Shown here piece after piece: positions 15,240-22,947 of a DNA stretch of 60,612 nt. Below the pieces are notes generated by a model. The model was not told where the DNA came from, did not search any database, and saw only the letters and a program-made list of their open reading frames with translations. The first letter of the stretch is position 1, and each line of letters starts with the position of its first letter. The DNA is from Streptomyces composti (GTDB taxonomy: Bacteria; Actinomycetota; Actinomycetes; Streptomycetales; Streptomycetaceae). The position numbers and the translations under genes are program-made. The stretch is taken from assembly GCF_012034205.1 (NCBI RefSeq), contig NZ_JAATEM010000040.1, positions 1 through 60,612 on the forward strand. The letters are read 5' to 3'.

Positions 15240-16745
15240 CTACCGGCGTCCGTACGTCATCAGCGAGCTGCGGGCGCCGCTCGCCAGCTGCAGAGCGCGG
15301 CGCACCAGGTCGGCGCCGTAGAGCTGCTCCGCGGTCTCGCGGCCCATGGCGTCGACCGCCACGGTGATCAGCGAGGTGTCGCCGACCATCAGCCGCTGCC
15401 GGGCCTCCGCACGGGCCTCGGCCACCACGTCGTCCTCGAGGCCGCCCACGCCGGACACCTCGGGCAGGGCCTCCGTGTCGGGCGCGGCAGCCCGGGGCTT
15501 GGGCCGGAACGAGGCGGCGAACGCCTCGTTGACCTGCCGCTGGACGGCGCGGCTGGTCGGGGCGTCCCAGTCGCCCTCGTAGCGCTCGGTGCGGGCGCGG
15601 ACCTGCTGGATGCGGTGGCGGCGGGCGGCTTCCTGGGCACCGCGCCACTGCTCGACGGCGTCGGCCCGCTTGGCCGGGGTGTCCAGGACCGTCTCCGCAC
15701 CGGCCAGCAGCACGGCAAGCAGACCCGAGCCACGGCGGACCCGGGCCGCCTCGCCGCGCAGGTGCAGCCAGCCCTTCACGTCGGTCACGGTCCATCCGGC
15801 ATCAGCCACGCCCCGGGCCACCCAGGCGATCCGGGCCACCGAGCAGCCGCGCAGCCAGTCCAGCTCCTGGGTGAGCTCACGGGCCAGCTGGAAGCGGCGC
15901 CCGACGACGTTCAGCTTCCGGCGGCCGCCGGCCTTCGCCTTCGACTTCTTCGGGGTGGGGGACTTGGCATCCCCGCTTGCGAGCTTGCTCTCAGGGGGGA
16001 AGGAAGTACCACCCGCAGAAGAAACAGTTGAGGTACCGACCTGCATTGGGGTGCAACGGGCCTCATCCGAAACAGCCGTCACAACCCCCTGCTCGGCACC
16101 CTTCCGGGCACCCCTCGCCGGGGCCTTCGACGACGTCTTCGAGCGCGGCTTGCGCACCTTCCGCGACGCCTTCTTCGCCAGTTTCGCCATCAGCTCCCGG
16201 CCGGACTCCGCGATCCCGGACGCCGCCCGCGTGTACGCCGGAGCGTCCTCGTCCCGCTGCACCGTACGGATGCCGAGCGCGACATCGAACTCCACCGGGA
16301 TCATCCGCGCGAACTCGCTGGCCTGCGCCGGGCCGCCGGACACCCGCGTCCCCTTGACGATCCACGCGAGCAGCCCGGCCTCCCGCAGCATGCCCAGGTG
16401 GTACTCCACCGACCGCTCGGACAGGCCGGTGCGCCGCACCAGGTACTCGATCCCCGGACGGCACGGGAACAGCTCCGCGAGCTCCTGGGCGACGCGCACG
16501 GTCGTCGTCCCGAAGGAACGCGGGCCGTGCGACCGGTGCCGCCGCGGCTTGTAGAGCCCGGACCCGGCGACCCAATGGACCGCCTGCATCCAGGAGTAGC
16601 CGTCCGACGCGATCCGTCCCGACGACGTCGACAGCCACTGGCTCGCCTCCGGCACGTACAGGCCAGGCAGCACGGAGACGTCGTCGTCGACCGACGGACG
16701 CGGAGCGGGCAGCGTCACGGCGGCCGGTGCCGCCACGACGCTCAT
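15240..16745 (-). CDS. Replication-like winged-helix protein carrying an embedded 70-bp element
   Basis: The 501-aa product has a winged helix at about residues 80-140 (LVRRTGLSERSVEYHLGMLR), a basic linker, then CTPMQVGTSTVSS...FPPESKLASG, and a C-terminal domain (VVGRRFQLARELTQELDWLR). I recall this combination in a family widespread on Streptomyces linear replicons and often called replication protein or regulator. The central segment (15986-16056) is a version of the 70-bp element at 2750 and 3101; 11 of its 23 codons end in A or T, very unlike the rest of the gene. ATG 16745 lacks an obvious Shine-Dalgarno sequence. Confidence 0.75.
   Translation of the reverse strand: MSVVAAPAAVTLPAPRPSVDDDVSVLPGLYVPEASQWLSTSSGRIASDGYSWMQAVHWVAGSGLYKPRRHRSHGPRSFGTTTVRVAQELAELFPCRPGIEYLVRRTGLSERSVEYHLGMLREAGLLAWIVKGTRVSGGPAQASEFARMIPVEFDVALGIRTVQRDEDAPAYTRAASGIAESGRELMAKLAKKASRKVRKPRSKTSSKAPARGARKGAEQGVVTAVSDEARCTPMQVGTSTVSSAGGTSFPPESKLASGDAKSPTPKKSKAKAGGRRKLNVVGRRFQLARELTQELDWLRGCSVARIAWVARGVADAGWTVTDVKGWLHLRGEAARVRRGSGLLAVLLAGAETVLDTPAKRADAVEQWRGAQEAARRHRIQQVRARTERYEGDWDAPTSRAVQRQVNEAFAASFRPKPRAAAPDTEALPEVSGVGGLEDDVVAEARAEARQRLMVGDTSLITVAVDAMGRETAEQLYGADLVRRALQLASGARSSLMTYGRR
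15986..16056 (-). repeat. 70-bp element, copy C, inside the replication-like gene
   Basis: On the coding strand it starts TTGCACCCCAAT and ends TTCCTTCCCCCCTGAGAGCA, matching copies A and B at both ends, with a diverged centre. Two one-base length differences keep this copy in frame. It includes the tenth TTGCACC motif. Confidence 0.75.
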
Positions 16746-17167
16746 CGGCCCGCCTGGAGGAGCGAGTAAGAGATCATCTCGGCAGCCATGCGCAGGTTGC
16801 CTGTGGATGGCTGCCGAGCAGCGGTGAGACCCCTGATCTCTCCGGCCTGGCGGGCAACAACTTCGGATCGCGTCCCGCCCCACGGGACGCAGCCCCGGAG
16901 CACCGCGGCGGCTGGCGCCGCCAGGTGGACAGGGGACCCCCTCTCGGTGAAGGCGTCGGGGACCGGGGACGGTGTGACACTCCACTCCGAAGAATCTTCG
17001 TGACTAATGCCCTGAGCAGGGCAAACAGGGCGTGCGAATCCCGTCACGCGGGAAGCGCGGGAGGCTCGAACCGGTGTGAATCGGGCACAGTCGAGCTGAC
17101 AGGGGACACCGATCTCGTGCACTATGGCGGGGACACCAACCTTCATATAGATCGCCCCGACCGCGAC
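16746..17167. other. Upstream region of the replication-like gene with nested inverted repeats
   Basis: Right before the gene, AGAGATCA (16769-16776) pairs with TGATCTCT (16834-16841), and inside it GGCAGCCAT (16781-16789) pairs with ATGGCTGCC (16807-16815). This would fold the 5' leader 20 bases from the start codon, which itself lacks a visible Shine-Dalgarno sequence. A GCCCTG-AG-CAGGGC hairpin lies at about 17010. No gene is supported here. Confidence 0.45.
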
Positions 17168-17530
17168 CAGGCCCCCGCCAAGGGACCCGACCACGGTCGA
17201 GCGTTCTGTACGGACGGAGCCCCGAGCACCGAACGGCCTGCCAAAGCCGTCGGAACCCGGGGTGACGCTGGTGGCTCAACAGAGGCCCCCTGCCAAAGGG
17301 GCTCCTGGAGAGCCGGGGTAGCCCGCTTGCCAAAGCGGACCGGGTGGAACAAACCGCCTGCCAAGGCGGGGTGTTACGAGGAATGAAGACCCAGCTCGAT
17401 GAGCTGGAGCCCAGAACCGGCGCCAACCGGGGACTGGGCGGCCGACCTGATGGTCGGCGAGACGGGCCGCGCGGGCCACAGTGGATTGCAGTCCACCTCA
17501 TTCGCACGCGCGGCCGATGACCTAGGTCAT
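17168..17530. other. Array of hairpins with (T/C)GCCAA loops, possible structured RNA
   Basis: Six hairpins present the same hexaloop, at 17176 (CGCCAA), 17239, 17291, 17328, 17359 (all TGCCAA) and 17421 (CGCCAA). Their stems differ in sequence yet keep pairing, for example CCGCT/AGCGG, CCGCC/GGCGG and GCCCC/GGGGC. The last has an extra outer stem, GCCCAG/CTGGGC. Four more inverted repeats follow or interleave at 17391-17407, 17441-17458, 17481-17496 and 17517-17530 (the last overlaps the 3' end of the XRE gene). On the minus strand the loops read TTGGC(A/G). Confidence 0.55.
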
Positions 17531-17823
17531 CCCGACCCCCTTTCGGAGGTCGGCGTCGTGCTGCCTGCATCCAGCTCAGCAACGTCGGGGAAGCGCTCCG
17601 CGAGCCCTTTGAGCAAGTGGATGTAGACCGCGCGATGGGGTCGCCGGGGGTGGGTCTGGCCTAGCTCCCAGCGGGCTACGGCCAGGCGTTTCACGCCCAC
17701 AGCGTCCGCGACTTCCTGCTGGGTGAGTCCCGCAGCGAGGCGCAGCTTCTGACGCACGTGCGGCGACGGTAGGACGTCGTCAAGGAGAGCGTTGACCCGC
17801 TGCATGGGATCCGCGTCGGACAT
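17527..17823 (-). CDS. XRE-family DNA-binding protein
   Basis: The 98-aa product carries a single XRE helix-turn-helix (KLRLAAGLTQQEVADAVGVK, then RLAVARWELGQTHP) in the middle and a short C-terminal tail. ATG 17823 (MSDADPMQRV) was preferred to earlier in-frame starts because the domain begins soon after it. It is the last gene of a leftward block, just beyond an FAD oxidoreductase gene, and is probably a local repressor. A 14-bp palindrome overlaps its 3' end. Confidence 0.7.
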   Translation of the reverse strand: MSDADPMQRVNALLDDVLPSPHVRQKLRLAAGLTQQEVADAVGVKRLAVARWELGQTHPRRPHRAVYIHLLKGLAERFPDVAELDAGSTTPTSERGSG

Positions 17824-17924
17824 GCCCCAACCTCTCATGATCACTGGATCCGTGAAAGATACACCACGGGATCGATCTTGGCTAGCGTGCAGTGATACGC
17901 CGATAGGGCGGTGGGCGTCAAGCT

Positions 17925-18833
17925 TCAGCATGGCTTTAGGACTGAGGCGTAGTAGGACGCGAGCACAGCTTCCGCCCCAGAGCCCTGCGCCGTCGTGACG
18001 CGTTGGAACTGGGCCGACCTCAAGTCGCCGGCGACCCGGATCCGCGGGTGCTGTTTGTCGGGAGGGCAGTAGCCGTCCTCGCTCGAGGCGAGGCCGTCCA
18101 AACCTGCTGGCGTGTTACCGAGGTTGTTCAACACCGTCTTGGCGACGTAGGACTTGCGCTCCCCCTGTCGGTCCTTGACCTGCAAGCTCCACTCGTCTCC
18201 GTGGGCCATCTGCGACAGGACAACGTGAGAGACGGGCACGATGCGCACGCGCTCGACCCCCGCGACCTCTGCGATCTTGTAGTCATCCGCCGGCGGACAA
18301 AGGACATGAAGCATCGTTGAGGAGTGCGGGTGAGTGCGGAGCCATGTCCCGAGGGGACGGTCTCCTCCGAGAACATAGGTCCGGCCCGTTAGGTCTGCAG
18401 GCTCGGTGCGCCACAGCGGAGGCACCGACACACCTGTGGAAGCGCTGATCCAGTCGGCGTCGGGCGGAGCCAGGGCGGCCACGCCGGTGGCGACCACGAT
18501 CAGTTGTGCACTCAGCGCGCGTCCGTCCTCGAGTACGAGCTCCGCCCGGTCGTCGTAGCCGGTGACGCTGACCGCACGGCCCTGCACGACGGAGCATCGG
18601 CCAGCCCGCTGTAGGCGGTCCAGGTCGGCGGCAAGGGCTTCAGCAAGTTGCGGGCCGCTCGACCAGTTGCCGGGGACGTTCTCCAGTGCCCCGATGACAT
18701 GCAGCTTGCCTCCTACTGAGTCAGCCTCCACGACCACCGTTCGAAGGTTCAGGCTGGCCGCCATCACCGCGGCCGCCACGCCTGACGGGCCGGCACCGAT
18801 CACCAGGACATCTGTCTCGTGCGGTGTGCTCAT
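17925..18833 (-). CDS. FAD-dependent oxidoreductase, thioredoxin-reductase-like
   Basis: This 302-aa protein has the dinucleotide-binding motif VIGAGPSGVAAAV at residue 10, the LIVVATGVAALAPPD strand, and a C-terminal VAGDLRSAQFQRVTTAQGSG segment as in the thioredoxin reductase family. The redox CxxC of true thioredoxin reductase is absent, so it is more likely a small-molecule or alternative-disulfide oxidoreductase. Its ATG overlaps the stop of the isochorismatase-like gene (ATGA), placing it third in a regulator-hydrolase-oxidoreductase operon. Confidence 0.8.
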   Translation of the reverse strand: MSTPHETDVLVIGAGPSGVAAAVMAASLNLRTVVVEADSVGGKLHVIGALENVPGNWSSGPQLAEALAADLDRLQRAGRCSVVQGRAVSVTGYDDRAELVLEDGRALSAQLIVVATGVAALAPPDADWISASTGVSVPPLWRTEPADLTGRTYVLGGDRPLGTWLRTHPHSSTMLHVLCPPADDYKIAEVAGVERVRIVPVSHVVLSQMAHGDEWSLQVKDRQGERKSYVAKTVLNNLGNTPAGLDGLASSEDGYCPPDKQHPRIRVAGDLRSAQFQRVTTAQGSGAEAVLASYYASVLKPC

Positions 18834-19420
18834 GCGTGGGCTCCCTGCGTTCCGCTGATTCGGGACAAGACAACCTCGCTCGTGACCAGTTGCTCAGCGC
18901 CGATGTTCCGGGCGGCGAGTAGGAGAGCGGCGTCGTGGTAGCGAGCGCCGCCGGTAGAGGCACAAGCGTCGGTGACAATCCATGGCCGGTATCCGGCCTG
19001 ATAGGCGGCAACAGCGGAGTCGTATACGCACGCATCCGTGTCGATGCCGCACAGCACCAGATCGGTCCAGCCCGCCTCGTGGATGGTCCGGGCGCCCTCG
19101 GGGGTGAACACTGACGCCTGGGGCTTGTCGATGACCGCGGCGGCGGTGGCAGCGAAGGGGGCCAGGTCAGCAACGAGGGCTTGTTCCTCGGGAGTACGCA
19201 ATCGCGTCCATCCCGTGATCGTCTCGTACGGCGATCCAGGCTCGTTGTGGAACCGCGACAGTACAACGGGAGCGCCAGCTGCTTGCCAGCCCTCCACCAG
19301 CCGAATAACCGCAGGGATGACTCCACGGCTGTGCTGGTTGACAAAGCCCTGCTGCACATCGATGACCAGCAGCGCTGTCGATCGAGGGTCCACCCACTCC
19401 GCCTTCCACATGGCCGTCAC
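18830..19420 (-). CDS. Isochorismatase-family cysteine hydrolase
   Basis: The 196-aa protein shows the three expected catalytic positions: Asp in LLVIDVQQGFV, Lys in IDKPQASVF, and Cys in CGIDTDACVYDSA. The family hydrolyses isochorismate, nicotinamide or related amides; the substrate here cannot be told. It overlaps both neighbours by four bases, so the three genes are translated as one unit. Length is normal for the family. Confidence 0.85.
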   Translation of the reverse strand: MTAMWKAEWVDPRSTALLVIDVQQGFVNQHSRGVIPAVIRLVEGWQAAGAPVVLSRFHNEPGSPYETITGWTRLRTPEEQALVADLAPFAATAAAVIDKPQASVFTPEGARTIHEAGWTDLVLCGIDTDACVYDSAVAAYQAGYRPWIVTDACASTGGARYHDAALLLAARNIGAEQLVTSEVVLSRISGTQGAHA

Positions 19421-20586
19421 GGATTGCTCTCTCGGAGAGCGTCCTGGGCGGCGCGCAGCCGATCAGGAAGTTCGCTGGTGGCCAGGATGGCCTCGCGCAT
19501 CACCCGGTGTTGGGCGGTCTCAGTGGGGCGTGCGGTAGTGAGCCGGAAGTATGCGCTGCGCAGAAAGCGCCACCCGTAGGCCGTCGGCATCACTGGGTCC
19601 TGGCCGTCTTCGATTATGTGCAGGATGTGCGACGAGAGGGCCCAGAGGGCCTGTACGTCGAGCTCAAGGGCCACGATCTGGCTCATGGTCAAAGCCCGCT
19701 CGTCCGACTGCGGGTGATAGGCAACCCCCGACCAGCCGACGACGCCGCGGGAGACTCCACCGTCGAATGTCACGGCCTCCGGGTGAGCCCAGCCCTCACG
19801 GAACTTGGCTTCCTCTACCCCCGGCCCGAGCGGTACCACATCTGCTGGATTCTGCCGATTGACCAGCACCGATGGCGTAGCGAGCAGCTGGAGAGCCGTA
19901 TCCAGGCCAGCATTTGACCAGGAATGCGTGCGGAGCTCGTAGGCCGAAAGCACGTACTGCGGAACGAGCGACTGGGCAGGCTGGTCCTTGTCGTCGCTGT
20001 GGCGGGCCAGCAGGTGGGCCATCCACTCCCCTACCCAGCCCGGCTCCTTCAGGTAGGTGCGGTAACGCCACAACGCCAACTCGGTCAACGACTCGAGGCG
20101 GTGGTGCTCCTCGAGATGCACCACCGCGACACCGCAGGCGTATATGTGCACCGTCGACGACTGCGCGGAGTGGTGGTCAGCCGGCAGGACTCGCTGCTCC
20201 AAGCCGCCGGGTCCAGGCTCGCTTGGCGAACCCGCAGCGTAGAGGGGCGCACTGCACTCACCGAGGTACACCGGCAAGAACTTGTGGGAGACGACCGTGC
20301 ACGGTGCCGGACGCGCTGCCGACTCTGCGTTGAGGGGGGCTGCCGTTCCACGCAGCGCTGCCAGACGGAGGCTGAACGCCTCCTGCTCAGCCGGGGTGCA
20401 CTGGAGGAGCGCCGTGTCCAGGATCTGCGCCATCTGGGGACGGCAGACGCTCGTCTTGTTCCGCTGCCAGTTCGAGACGGTTCGAGGACTGATGCCGAGG
20501 CGACCGGCGAACTCGCGCACAGACGCTCGCATCACCGACCGCAACAGCAGCGCCTCCTCACCTGTCCACCTGTCCACAGCGATCAC
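19417..20586 (-). CDS. Helix-turn-helix transcriptional regulator with large sensor-like C-terminus
   Basis: The 389-aa protein starts with an XRE-like domain (SVREFAGRLGISPRTVSNWQ) and continues with about 300 residues of unassigned sequence rich in His and aromatic residues (HIYACGVAVVHLEEHHRLE). Regulators of this build are common in Streptomyces. Being first in an operon with the hydrolase and oxidoreductase genes, it probably controls them in response to a ligand. The region 20587-20793 upstream shows no other gene. Confidence 0.75.
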   Translation of the reverse strand: MIAVDRWTGEEALLLRSVMRASVREFAGRLGISPRTVSNWQRNKTSVCRPQMAQILDTALLQCTPAEQEAFSLRLAALRGTAAPLNAESAARPAPCTVVSHKFLPVYLGECSAPLYAAGSPSEPGPGGLEQRVLPADHHSAQSSTVHIYACGVAVVHLEEHHRLESLTELALWRYRTYLKEPGWVGEWMAHLLARHSDDKDQPAQSLVPQYVLSAYELRTHSWSNAGLDTALQLLATPSVLVNRQNPADVVPLGPGVEEAKFREGWAHPEAVTFDGGVSRGVVGWSGVAYHPQSDERALTMSQIVALELDVQALWALSSHILHIIEDGQDPVMPTAYGWRFLRSAYFRLTTARPTETAQHRVMREAILATSELPDRLRAAQDALRESNP

Positions 20587-20793
20587 TACACACCCCCTTG
20601 GCGGTCACCTTCCAGGTATCAACGGCCCAATTGCCACGCTGTTGCTACACCACTTCCACGGCCGGACATCTCGCTCAAGGTCCCAGGTGCGGATGCTGTT
20701 TCTTGTTGATCCACACCCGCAACTCCGGCCGGAGGAACCATGGCGAGTCCGGGCACACCCCAGTGCCGCGCCCGCGTCGAGTCCTGCGTGCCG

Positions 20794-21549
20794 TCAGGCA
20801 TCGAACTCGTAGTCCAGGACGTACGAGGCGGAGTCGAGGGTCATCTCATTGACCTCAACAACTCGCTGATGGGCGTCGAAGGCTGTCCGGCACATCTTCA
20901 GAACAGGGCGCTCAGGGGACATGCCCAGCATGGCCGCTTCCTCAGCAGTGGGCAGCCGTCCGCGGATCTCCTCCCGGAAGCGAACCGGTCCATGCCCAAG
21001 GTCAGCGAGGCGAGCGTAGGTTCCTCCCGGCCCGGTGTCAGCCTGGGTGATCGCCGAACCTTCCACCAGAGCGTAGGGCAGGTACGAGGTGGCGAGCATG
21101 ACCGGCCGGCCATCCAGGACGAAGCGCCTGGACCTGGCACAGGCGGTCTCGCCAGCGTCCAGGGCAAGCATCTCGGCAATGTGTGTTGGCGGAACGACCT
21201 CCTGCACGGACACCTGGTCGACTGTCAGGGGCCGGTCTTCGTCAGCCGACCAGATCGACTTCCCCGCGCCCCACTGGTCCTGTGCCAGACGCTGAATGCC
21301 GCGCCGCCGGATGGGGCGGAAAGCCTGAACGAACACCCCCGCGCCCTTCCGGGACTCCGCGAGTCCTTCGTTGGTGAGCGCGCGCAGTGCTCGCCGAGCC
21401 GTCATCACGGCGACGCCGTACTGCGGCGCAAGGGCGTTCTCCCCGGGCAGTCGATCACCGGGTCGGTAGTCCCCACGCTCGATCGCAGCCTTCAGCTCGT
21501 CAGCGATCTGGAGGTATCTGGGCTGCTCAGAGCCCTTTCCGCCTGCCAT
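20794..21549 (-). CDS. GntR-family regulator with UTRA domain (KorA/KorSA-like transfer repressor)
   Basis: The 251-aa product has a GntR winged helix (LKAAIERGDYRPGDRLPGEN, then VMTARRALRALTNEGL) and a UTRA ligand domain (VPPTHIAEMLALDAGE, LDYEF end). GntR/UTRA proteins repress transfer genes on Streptomyces conjugative plasmids, and here it lies divergently upstream of the tra-containing run. ATG 21549 has AGGAGA five bases before it. A 20-bp palindrome at 21684 and partial copies nearer the start are likely operators, giving self-control as well. Confidence 0.8.
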   Translation of the reverse strand: MAGGKGSEQPRYLQIADELKAAIERGDYRPGDRLPGENALAPQYGVAVMTARRALRALTNEGLAESRKGAGVFVQAFRPIRRRGIQRLAQDQWGAGKSIWSADEDRPLTVDQVSVQEVVPPTHIAEMLALDAGETACARSRRFVLDGRPVMLATSYLPYALVEGSAITQADTGPGGTYARLADLGHGPVRFREEIRGRLPTAEEAAMLGMSPERPVLKMCRTAFDAHQRVVEVNEMTLDSASYVLDYEFDA

Positions 21550-21915
21550 GTGTCTCCTAACTTCGCTAGCGATCCTAAGGGCTTCGATGCTCAACGTCAG
21601 CTACGGCTCGCGACTTACATAGCGAGGGAATTTCTCTATCGAAGTACTTGACATCGATAGCGAGGTCGCGCACCATCGTACTGCAACTTCGATATCGAAG
21701 TTGTCCAGGTAGTCGTCCGCCCTCCAGGGCGGCCGGGGTTGAGAGCACCACCGAACTCCCCCGGAGCCTGACGGCCGCGACGAACTGTGTGCACGTCGCA
21801 GCGCTGTGCGCTGTCTGTCCTGCGGGACGCCGGCCTTGTGCCGTGCGGCCCGGAGGGCGGAGAGAGCATCGCGACCCGCGTCCCCGCCACTCTGTTCTGT
21901 CCGTGAGGAGTTCAG
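21550..21915. promoter_or_regulatory. Divergent control region with GntR-type operator
   Basis: The perfect palindrome CAACTTCGATATCGAAGTTG fills 21684-21703. A related imperfect site (ACTTCGCTAGCGAT) covers 21560-21573 next to the GntR start. ATAGCGAGG recurs at 21620 and 21656, and a TTGACA box at 21648 could be a rightward -35. This low-GC, operator-dense stretch probably drives both the regulator and the long rightward gene run. Confidence 0.65.
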
Positions 21916-22518
21916 ATGTCTGCTTCAACCCTTGAGCGCACCGCTCGTCCCCGCCGCAGCCGGACCCGCTCCCGCACCGTCAACGCCCGCCCGGCGCTGG
22001 CTCTCTCCACCCTCCGGCCCCACCAGTACGACCTGCGTCCCGCCTGCGCGTCGCTGGTCTGCCCCGACTGCGAGACGTGGGTGCCGATCACCGGCCTTCA
22101 GACCAAGAAGCCCAAGGTCGTGCCGCACGACACCGGCCGCGCGGGCAAGGACGCGGCCGTCCGGTGCCGTCTGGGCAGCAACCGCCTCCTCCTCGTCGAC
22201 GTCACGGTCCGGAAGTGGGAGGAGCACCTGACGGACGGCAACTCGGAGACCGTGCACCGCCGCCGGACCACCGTGCGGCGCAAGCCCAAGGTCGCGGTCG
22301 CCCCGGCCGTCAGCCAGATCGCCGCGCAGAAGCAGATGCCGGCGGCCGACGAGCCCGGCGATGGCCGGCCCCTGTGGCTGCTGCGCAAGGAACAGTGGGC
22401 AGCGACCGAGTCCGCGGTCCGCGACGCCGACACCCGCCGCGCGCAGCTGCCCGCCGGTGAAGCGCCGCTGGGTGCGCCGCAGGTGCCGCTCACGACGCTG
22501 CACCCCGAGGGCCGCTAG
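21916..22518 (+). CDS. Hypothetical protein with basic N-terminus and single CxxC
   Basis: A 200-aa protein beginning with an Arg/Ser-rich tail, then a CPDCETWVPITG zinc-knuckle-like element near residue 49, VRCRLGSNRLLLVDV, and a basic C-terminal half. It is the first gene rightward of the GntR operator region, with AGGAG before ATG 21916. Basic charge suggests nucleic-acid binding. Family unknown. Confidence 0.65.
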   Translation: MSASTLERTARPRRSRTRSRTVNARPALALSTLRPHQYDLRPACASLVCPDCETWVPITGLQTKKPKVVPHDTGRAGKDAAVRCRLGSNRLLLVDVTVRKWEEHLTDGNSETVHRRRTTVRRKPKVAVAPAVSQIAAQKQMPAADEPGDGRPLWLLRKEQWAATESAVRDADTRRAQLPAGEAPLGAPQVPLTTLHPEGR

Positions 22519-22541
22519 CTGACCCGCTCCGGACGAACGAT

Positions 22542-22582
22542 CACGGTCCCGGCCACCCCTCTGCGGGATGGCCGGGGCCGTG
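22542..22582 (+). terminator. Intercistronic hairpin
   Basis: CACGGTCCCGGCCA pairs with TGGCCGGGGCCGTG (14 bp with one T-G pair), 24 bases after the 200-aa gene and 41 bases before the ribosome site of the next. Confidence 0.65.
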
Positions 22583-22633
22583 AGCGCTCGTAGCGCCCTT
22601 TCCCCTGCTGGCCTGACTTCTTGGGAGGACTTC

Positions 22634-22798
22634 ATGCCCGTGCCGACCGATCCCCGGACCCCGCAGCAGCGCATCGCTGACCAGCTGGCTGCCGCCCAGC
22701 GACAGCTGACGCAAGAGGGTCTGTCCCGGTCGCAGCGCCGTGAGATCGCCGACCGTATCCACAACCTGAACGAGCAGGCACGCCGCTTCGGTGCCTGA
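22634..22798 (+). CDS. Small helical protein, 54 aa
   Basis: A strong GGGAGGAC precedes ATG 22634. The peptide is almost all helix-forming (QQRIADQLAAAQRQLTQEG, SQRREIADRIHNLNEQARR), like a short coiled coil. It is flanked by hairpins on both sides. Function unknown. Confidence 0.55.
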   Translation: MPVPTDPRTPQQRIADQLAAAQRQLTQEGLSRSQRREIADRIHNLNEQARRFGA

Positions 22799-22817
22799 TG
22801 CAGCCTGCGCTGCCCGT

Positions 22818-22910
22818 CGGCCACCACGCTCTCCGGGGTGGTGGCCGGTGGAGTGCGCAGGACGCACTCACGCGACGAACCCCCAGGGATTGGCCCCCTG
22901 GGGGTTCGTC
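22818..22910 (+). terminator. Two intercistronic hairpins
   Basis: A 10-bp stem (CGGCCACCAC, 22818-22847) is followed by a perfect 15-bp stem (GACGAACCCCCAGGG, 22874-22910) with loop ATTGGCC. The second one is as strong as a terminator, yet genes in the same direction follow at once. Confidence 0.7.
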
Positions 22911-22947
22911 TTGCCGCAGGTCACTCTGATGGAAGGACTCGACCTAC

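Noticed and set aside
17281..17370. tRNA-Gly(GCC)-like anticodon arms (loops containing TGCCAA)
   Set aside because: The repeats lack acceptor, D and T arms. Stems close a six-base loop, not the seven bases of an anticodon loop, so these are not tRNA genes.
16727..17386. 219-codon plus-strand frame across the region upstream of the replication-like gene
   Set aside because: Low-quality composition, no ribosome site, and it runs through the hairpin array. Treated as non-coding.
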